From the NCBI RefSeq assembly GCF_022524485.1, contig NZ_JAKXMK010000027.1:1-64000 (forward strand): a stretch of DNA of 64,000 bases. The letters are read 5' to 3'. A program made the position numbers and the translations under genes. The DNA is from Pseudonocardia alaniniphila (GTDB lineage Bacteria > Actinomycetota > Actinomycetes > Mycobacteriales > Pseudonocardiaceae). Positions 59,050 through 64,000 of the stretch are shown in pieces; within the stretch, counting starts at the first letter, position 1; every line of letters begins with the position of its first letter. The notes below the pieces were generated by a model that saw nothing but the letters and a program-made list of their open reading frames with translations, was not told the DNA's origin and ran no database searches.

Positions 59050-60414
59050 TCACGCTGTGCGGCCCCGGAAGCCCAGCTGCCCCCGTGCGAGGGCCGGCGC
59101 ATCTCGGTGTTCCCGCGCGAGGAGGCCGTCGCTGTAGTCGGCGGTGCGGGTCTCGGCCAGGAACGGCAGGCACACCAGGGAGAGCACCGCGATCCCGATG
59201 ATGTACCAGGAGATCCCGGTCGTGGAGTGGGTGCCGGCGAGTATGTCGGTGGCCACCAGGGGGCTGATGCCGCCGCCGACGATCCCTGCCACGCCGTAGA
59301 CGAACGAGGCGCCCGTGTAGCGGTAGCGCACGCGGAACAGTTCGGGACACCAGGCGCCGAGCGGCCCGTAGATCAGGCCGAAGCAGAGCAGCCCGACGAC
59401 CATCGCGACCCCGATCAGCAGTGGCCGGTGGGTCTGCATCAGCCAGAAGAGCGGGAAGGCCCACACCGCGGACAGCACCGCCGCCGCGATGCACACCGGG
59501 CGCCTTCCGACCCGGTCCGAGAGCGCCGCGAATCCGAGCGTCGATGCGGCCATCACCGGTGCCGCCACGATCTCCTCGATCAGCATCGTGGTCTTGTCGA
59601 TGTGCAGAGTTCCTGTGGCGTAGGACAGGCAGAACGTCGTGATGACGTAGAACAGCATGATCGCCAGCACGAACCCCAGCGTGGCCAGCACGAGCACTCC
59701 CGGCTGGCGCCGCCACACCTCGACGAATGGCACGCGAACCCGCTGGCCGGCGTCCAGCGCCGCGCGGAAAACCGGCGTCTCGGCAATTCGGATCCGGATG
59801 TAGTAACCGATGACGAGAAGCACGGCCGAGGCCCAGAACGGAATGCGCCAGCCCCACGAGGTGAACGCCGACGGGCTCATGACCGAGCCCATCACCAGGT
59901 ACAACACGTTCCCGAGCACGAGCCCGATCGCTGGGCCGATCTGCGGATATGCGGAGTACAAGCCCCGGCTGCGCGACGGGGCGTACTCGGTGGCCAGAAG
60001 CACAGCGCCACCCCATTCGCCGCCCAGTCCGATGCCTTGCAGGAAACGCAGGACCGCCAGCAGAACCGGCGCCGCCACGCCGATCGAGGCGTAGGAGGGC
60101 ACGCAGCCGATCAGCACCGTCGACAGCCCCATCAGCAGCAACGAGACGATCAGCATCCGCTTGCGACCCAGCCGGTCGCCGAAATGGCCGAAGATCACCG
60201 CGCCGAGCGGACGGGCGATGAATCCCACTGCGAACGTGGCCAGCGCGGCCAGCGTGCCGGCCGTCGCGGAGAACGACGGGAAGAAGAGCGTGCCGAACAC
60301 CAGCGCGGCCGCGGTTCCGTAGATGTAGAAGTCGTAGAACTCGATCGCCGTGCCGATACAGCTTGCGACCGCGATCCGGCCGCGCGAGGGCGCCCTGGTG
60401 GCGACCGCGGTCAT
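59050..60414 (-). CDS. MFS metabolite:H+ symporter (ShiA/ProP type)
   Basis: 454 residues with twelve membrane segments. Motif IEFYDFYIYGTAAALVFG, the loop 2-3 motif GHFGDRLGRKRML, RFLQGIGLGGEWGGAVLL and a central cytoplasmic loop place it in the metabolite:H+ symporter family (ShiA, ProP, KgtP). It imports an organic acid, betaine or shikimate-like solute. The second half repeats DRVGRRP. Its ATG overlaps the stop of a 23-codon frame upstream. Confidence 0.92.
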   Translation of the reverse strand: MTAVATRAPSRGRIAVASCIGTAIEFYDFYIYGTAAALVFGTLFFPSFSATAGTLAALATFAVGFIARPLGAVIFGHFGDRLGRKRMLIVSLLLMGLSTVLIGCVPSYASIGVAAPVLLAVLRFLQGIGLGGEWGGAVLLATEYAPSRSRGLYSAYPQIGPAIGLVLGNVLYLVMGSVMSPSAFTSWGWRIPFWASAVLLVIGYYIRIRIAETPVFRAALDAGQRVRVPFVEVWRRQPGVLVLATLGFVLAIMLFYVITTFCLSYATGTLHIDKTTMLIEEIVAAPVMAASTLGFAALSDRVGRRPVCIAAAVLSAVWAFPLFWLMQTHRPLLIGVAMVVGLLCFGLIYGPLGAWCPELFRVRYRYTGASFVYGVAGIVGGGISPLVATDILAGTHSTTGISWYIIGIAVLSLVCLPFLAETRTADYSDGLLAREHRDAPALARGQLGFRGRTA

Positions 60415-60482
60415 GCCGGCCGGGGAGCGTGGAGCGGCCCGTGGCCCCGGTTCTCGAGGTGCTCTCTCGGGTCATCGCTCAT
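60411..60482 (-). CDS. Possible 23-codon leader peptide coupled to the MFS gene
   Basis: ATG 60482, preceded by AGGA, opens a 23-codon frame MSDDPREHLENRGHGPLHAP and three more residues, whose TGA overlaps the MFS ATG (ATGA). The peptide is His/Pro/Arg-rich, not membrane-like. The overlap is the only strong point; it could be translated for coupling, or be chance. Confidence 0.35.
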   Translation of the reverse strand: MSDDPREHLENRGHGPLHAPRPA

Positions 60483-60746
60483 TGCTGTGTCCTGTTCCTC
60501 CCGGAACCGGTGCAGCGCGCAGAACACGCCGAAGTCCGTGCCTTCTCGCGATACACGCAGATGTCCGAGATTCTCGGATGCGCTCCCTGTCATGGGCCGG
60601 GATCGAGTATCAGCCGACCTTCGGCCGGGCCACAGTGGCTGTATCCAAGCTCACGCAGGCGTCGGGCCGCATTCGATCCGGCGCCACGGCATGGCCCGAC
60701 CGGCACATCGGGTTGCAGTTCCGATTTTCCGGGTTCGGTGGCCCGG

Positions 60747-61172
60747 CTACTTGCGGCGCACCGTGAACGATTCGCTCACCGTGTGCTCGGCGAGCTCGAG
60801 CCGCCATTCGTAGCGGCCGGGTGGCAACGGCATCGGTGGAATGGAGATCGCCAGCACGGCGTCCAGCATGCTGCCCGCGGCGACCCCCGGTGGCCGGCCG
60901 GCCTCGATCTCGCCCGCATGTCCGATCGCCAGCTGATTGCCGTCCATTCCCGGCAGAGTGACCTGGTGGCCGTCGGGATCGAGCAGCTTCAGTTCGAGGC
61001 GCAGCCTCTGGTTCGCGCGATCCCACGGAATTTTGATCAACAGCGCCACGGCCTGTGGAGCCGTCGGTGAACTGGTGACCGACCAGCCCGCGCCGAGCAT
61101 GTGCAGCTTCCCGGAATGGTCCGCTACAGCGGCGTCGCAGAGGATCAGCTTGATGTCGAGCGGTGATGCCAT
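60747..61172 (-). CDS. DUF6941-like beta-sandwich protein
   Basis: 141 residues. Begins LDIKLILCDAAVADHSGKLHMLGAGW, and continues ALLIKIPWDRANQRLRLELKLLD and LPPGRYEWRLELAEHTVSESF near the end: an immunoglobulin-like fold shared by DUF6941 proteins. Function unknown. Its ATG overlaps the TGA of the upstream small gene as TGATG, so both are translated together. Confidence 0.78.
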   Translation of the reverse strand: MASPLDIKLILCDAAVADHSGKLHMLGAGWSVTSSPTAPQAVALLIKIPWDRANQRLRLELKLLDPDGHQVTLPGMDGNQLAIGHAGEIEAGRPPGVAAGSMLDAVLAISIPPMPLPPGRYEWRLELAEHTVSESFTVRRK

Positions 61173-61390
61173 CAGTTGGCGCGCCCGATGGCGGCCAGGT
61201 TCTTTCCGCCGGGCAGGCCACCGAAGGGCAGTTCCAGGTGCACGTTCTCGGAGTAGGCGGGGGCCGTGGCCGCGCTCGGGCTCGTCGATGCCGTGTACTC
61301 GGCCCGGCTTGCGATGAGCCGTGCGAGGTCGCCCCCTGCCTGTGCCGCAGCTGTCCTGTCGTGGTCGTCCATCTCGGGCCCCTCAGCCAT
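61172..61390 (-). CDS. Small hypothetical protein coupled to the DUF6941 gene
   Basis: 72 residues from ATG 61390; ATG 61372 (after GAGGGG) and ATG 61399 are alternatives. DRTAAAQAGGDLARLIASRA is a helix; the C-terminal half (SENVHLELPFGGLPGGKNLA) is Gly/Pro-rich. No known motif. The TGATG overlap with the next gene argues that it is real. Confidence 0.6.
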   Translation of the reverse strand: MAEGPEMDDHDRTAAAQAGGDLARLIASRAEYTASTSPSAATAPAYSENVHLELPFGGLPGGKNLAAIGRAN

Positions 61391-61592
61391 GACCACCATC
61401 CTGTCCCCACGAACCGGCGATGTCAGCACCCGACGCGCGCAGCGATCAACGCGCGGGTCGATCGAAACCCGACGTCAGACGCATAACCGGGCGTTCGGGC
61501 GGCCGGTGGACAGTGGCAGTACGTGATGGTCCGTCGCTGATTGTTACGGGATCGGTCACGGGCATGTCACGGGCGCGCAGTAGCCTGATCAC

Positions 61593-62603
61593 GTGCGCCT
61601 TGGTGTGCTCGACGTCGGTTCCAACACCGTCCACCTCCTTGTGGTGGACGCTCACCGCGGTGGGCACCCGACGCCGATGATGTCCGACAAGGTCGAGCTA
61701 CGGCTCGCCGAGCATCTCGATCCGTCGGGGGCGCTGACCTTGACCGGTGCGCAGGCGCTCGTCCGGGCCGTGCAGCGAGCACGTGCCACTGCGGCGGAGG
61801 CGGGGTGCGCCGACCTGCTCGCGTTCGCCACCTCCGCCCTGCGCGACGCCACGAACTCCGTGGCGGTGCTGGCCGAGGTGCGCGAACGCACAGGGGTGGC
61901 GCTGGAGATCCTCCCGGGCCCCGACGAGGCCCGCTACACCTTCCTCGCGGTCCGCCGCTGGTACGGCTGGTCGGCCGGGCGGCTGCTCGTGCTCGACATC
62001 GGAGGCGGCTCGCTGGAGCTCGCAGCGGGGCTCGACGAGCTGCCCGCTGTCGCCGAGTCGCTGCCGCTGGGCGCCGGGCGGCTCACGCGCGAGTGGTTCC
62101 GCAGTGACCCACCACCGCGTACCGAGATCGACCGGCTGCGCGAGCACCTCGACGATCAGCTCGCGCCCGTGGCCCGCAGCCTGCGCGTCGCCGGCGCCCC
62201 CGATCTCGCGGTCGGCACGTCCAAGACGTTCCGTTCGCTGGCCCGGCTCACCGGCGCCGCGCCCTCGGGGGCAGGCCCGCGAGCGCGCCGGGTGCTCACC
62301 CACGTCGGGCTGCGCCAGCTGTCCGCGTTCATCACGCGGATGTCGTCCGGCGACCTCTCCGAGCTCGACGGCGTGAGCCCCAGCCGGGCCCACCAACTCG
62401 TCGCGGGGGCGCTGGTCGCGGAGGCCGCGATGCGGGCTCTGGATGTGGTCCAGCTCGAGCTCTGCCCCTGGGCGTTACGCGAAGGGGTGATCCTCAGAAG
62501 GCTGGACACGCTCGATGGAATGGCCCAAACAGACCGCTCGGCGCAGGACGCCCTGAGTGGACTTGGATGCTTGACCTCGTACGAGGCACGGTGTACTGGA
62601 TGA
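61593..62603 (+). CDS. ppx: Ppx/GppA-type exopolyphosphatase
   Basis: 336 residues from GTG 61593. ASKHA fold: LGVLDVGSNTVHLLVVDAH (phosphate-1 loop), LAFATSALRDATNS, PGPDEARYTFLAV with the catalytic Glu, and LLVLDIGGGSLELAAGL (phosphate-2 loop). Short form without the C-terminal HD domain, as Rv0496. It hydrolyses polyphosphate ends or pppGpp. The TGA overlaps the ATG of the next gene. Confidence 0.93.
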   Translation: MRLGVLDVGSNTVHLLVVDAHRGGHPTPMMSDKVELRLAEHLDPSGALTLTGAQALVRAVQRARATAAEAGCADLLAFATSALRDATNSVAVLAEVRERTGVALEILPGPDEARYTFLAVRRWYGWSAGRLLVLDIGGGSLELAAGLDELPAVAESLPLGAGRLTREWFRSDPPPRTEIDRLREHLDDQLAPVARSLRVAGAPDLAVGTSKTFRSLARLTGAAPSGAGPRARRVLTHVGLRQLSAFITRMSSGDLSELDGVSPSRAHQLVAGALVAEAAMRALDVVQLELCPWALREGVILRRLDTLDGMAQTDRSAQDALSGLGCLTSYEARCTG

Positions 62604-64000
62604 GTTCCGATACCGACCACCCGCGTCAGCGCACTGTCGCCGAGCTGCTTGCAGCGCATGGCGATTCCGGTGCGACCGGCCGTCGCCGTCGCCGGCGGGC
62701 TGCCGACGACGTGCCGGGTGAGGACGACGCGCCGCCGCCCGGCCATGTGACCGGGACGTTCGGGCCGCAGTGGCAACCCACGGCCGAGCCCGACCGGTCC
62801 ATGCTGCGCGAGCGCGTGCCACCGGCCCAGTCGCCGCCGCTGCGGAAGCCGGAGCGGGAGCCACAGCCGTGGGAGTCGGAGCAGGAGCCGCGTGAGCGGC
62901 GGGCGCGCGAGGCGCCGCCGTGGGAGTCGAGCTCACGGGACGCTCCGTCCTGGGAGCCGCAGCCGCGGGAGCCGTTGCCGCGCGAGTCGTGGGAGTCCCG
63001 CACCCGGGACGCGCAGCCCCAGAAGCCGCAGCCGCGCGAGCCGCAGCAGCCGCGGATGCGGGAGGCACCGCCCTGGGAGTCGATCAAGCGCGACACACCG
63101 CCGTGGGAGTCTCGGCCGCGTGAGCCGCAGCCCTGGGAGGCACAGTCTCCGGGGCCGCAGGCACGCGTGCGCGAACCGCAGCCGCGCGATCCGCTCGGCC
63201 TGGACCCGTTGCCGCCGCGCGAGCCCCGTCAGCCGGAAGCCGCTCCGCGCCAGCCCGGGTCGCGCGATCCACTGGCGCGGGAGTTCCCGCCACGCGAGCC
63301 CCAGCGCGACAGCCGTCCGCGCGAGGGCGTGACATGGGAGCCCCGGCAGCGTGATCCACTGCCGCCGCCCCGCGTCGACCGTGACTCCGAGCCACGCCAG
63401 GCCCCGCCGGTCGTCCGCGATCGGCCTGCGCCGGTGGTGCGCGAACGTCCCACCGAGCTGATCGCACCGGTCCGGGATGCCCGCTCCGGTGTGCTGGACG
63501 CCCCGGCACCCGGCCGCGGCGCGCCGCCCCGTCCCGGTGCTCGGCCGGAGTTCGGCGCCGAGGGCGACTCCGGGCCGGCCACCGAGATCGGGATCGCCCC
63601 CGCGGGTGCGGAGGCGTGGCACCACGACCGCACGCTCGAGCGGCGCGGGGCCCCCGCCGACGACGGCGGGCCGCCCACCGAGGCAGCCGCGCCGCTGGAC
63701 TTCGACCACCCGGCCGGCCTCGGTCGCACCGATCGCGAGGACTTCGACGGCGACGCGGACTACCACGGTGAGCTGGAGGACGACCTCGACGACGACCAGG
63801 ACGGCGAGCCGGACGGTGCCGGCGAGCGGGCCGGGCGGCGGCAGCGCCTGCCCAACCTGGCCGACTCCGCGGGCCAGGTCTGGGCCGCCGTGGTCGCTCA
63901 GTGGATCGTCGGCGCGATCGGCGGTGCGGCCCTCTGGGTCGGCTTCCGCTTCCTGTGGCGCGGCCTCCCCGTGGTGGCGCTCGCGGCGGCGGTGCTGGTC
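62600..64000 (+). CDS. Pro/Arg/Glu-rich membrane protein with Trp-Glu repeats, Rv0497-like (C-terminus beyond window)
   Basis: An open frame of 467 codons from ATG 62600, overlapping the ppx stop as ATGA, runs to the window edge. Residues 1-45 are HPRQRTVAELLAAHG plus an RRRRRR cluster. From about 80 to 290 the sequence is low complexity, with units such as PPWES, PSWEP and PQPWEA followed by RD or RE. An acidic stretch (LDDDLDDDQDGEPDG, about 390) precedes a hydrophobic helix starting near residue 430 (AVVAQWIVGAIGGAALWVGF). The same gene order (ppx then membrane protein) is Rv0496-Rv0497. Function unknown. Confidence 0.85.
   Translation, partial: MSSDTDHPRQRTVAELLAAHGDSGATGRRRRRRAADDVPGEDDAPPPGHVTGTFGPQWQPTAEPDRSMLRERVPPAQSPPLRKPEREPQPWESEQEPRERRAREAPPWESSSRDAPSWEPQPREPLPRESWESRTRDAQPQKPQPREPQQPRMREAPPWESIKRDTPPWESRPREPQPWEAQSPGPQARVREPQPRDPLGLDPLPPREPRQPEAAPRQPGSRDPLAREFPPREPQRDSRPREGVTWEPRQRDPLPPPRVDRDSEPRQAPPVVRDRPAPVVRERPTELIAPVRDARSGVLDAPAPGRGAPPRPGARPEFGAEGDSGPATEIGIAPAGAEAWHHDRTLERRGAPADDGGPPTEAAAPLDFDHPAGLGRTDREDFDGDADYHGELEDDLDDDQDGEPDGAGERAGRRQRLPNLADSAGQVWAAVVAQWIVGAIGGAALWVGFRFLWRGLPVVALAAAVLV

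Overview
The window is a chromosomal segment of a high-GC actinobacterium of the Pseudonocardiaceae type (Pseudonocardia-like). The reasons are the very high GC, frequent GTG/TTG starts, GTGA/ATGA stop-start overlaps, a mycothiol gene (mshA), SenX3/RegX3-type regulators, a DUF222-HNH (13E12-type) gene with an actinobacterial SOS box, and many actinobacteria-restricted families (DUF2771, DUF3027, DUF4349, YbjN next to mshA). No rRNA, tRNA, CRISPR array, intact insertion sequence or origin was recognised.

Layout. 1-2.6 kb: minus-strand response regulator, histidine kinase and a secreted PepSY protein whose tail is a 15-bp minisatellite cut by the window edge. 2.7-9.1 kb: single metabolic genes, including three different Fe(II)/2-oxoglutarate oxygenases (PhyH-like, AlkB, DUF2086-like) in 3 kb, then a PEP mutase/isocitrate lyase-family enzyme, a P1 peptidase, a zinc alcohol dehydrogenase and an L,D-transpeptidase. 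9.3-15.2 kb: molybdenum block, with moaA-moaD on minus, an acyl-CoA dehydrogenase, and a tightly overlapping HTH/TOBE regulator-modA-modB-modC operon on plus. 15.3-18 kb: membrane protein with YtrA-type GntR repressor and a palindromic operator, then a secreted subtilase. 18-24.5 kb: polyamine uptake and catabolism operon (ABC transporter plus aldehyde dehydrogenase) with a divergent GntR regulator. 24.5-25.7 kb: gene-free, partly AT-rich stretch. 25.7-27.5 kb: DUF222-HNH gene with a perfect LexA box on its start codon.

28-41 kb is conserved actinobacterial core: serS, an acyl-CoA ligase, a cold shock protein, DUF2771 lipoprotein, MFS carrier, glutaminyl cyclase, DUF3027 coupled to a 980-residue GHKL ATPase, mshA and YbjN. 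In M. tuberculosis mshA and its YbjN neighbour lie almost next to gpm1-senX3-regX3. Here about 15 kb of accessory genes (40.9-55.7 kb) separates them: a methyltransferase, DUF4349, a 4CL-like ligase, GNATs, a ParB-like protein, an amidohydrolase/hydrolase/FAH catabolic operon, and four transcription regulators in 3.4 kb. The core resumes at 55.7 kb with gpmA-senX3-regX3, and after an MFS carrier and a small DUF6941 operon, with ppx and an Rv0497-like Pro/Trp-repeat membrane protein running off the right edge.

A 75-bp hairpin-bearing element occurs twice in opposite orientation (31988-32063 and 52387-52461), each time just downstream of a gene. The most checkable new observations are that element, the LexA box on the HNH gene, the shared CTTAGG motif in the two-component/PepSY promoters, the ACCAAT repeats of the hydrolase operon and the PepSY minisatellite. 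All functional assignments rest on motif recognition and context; no database search was run.
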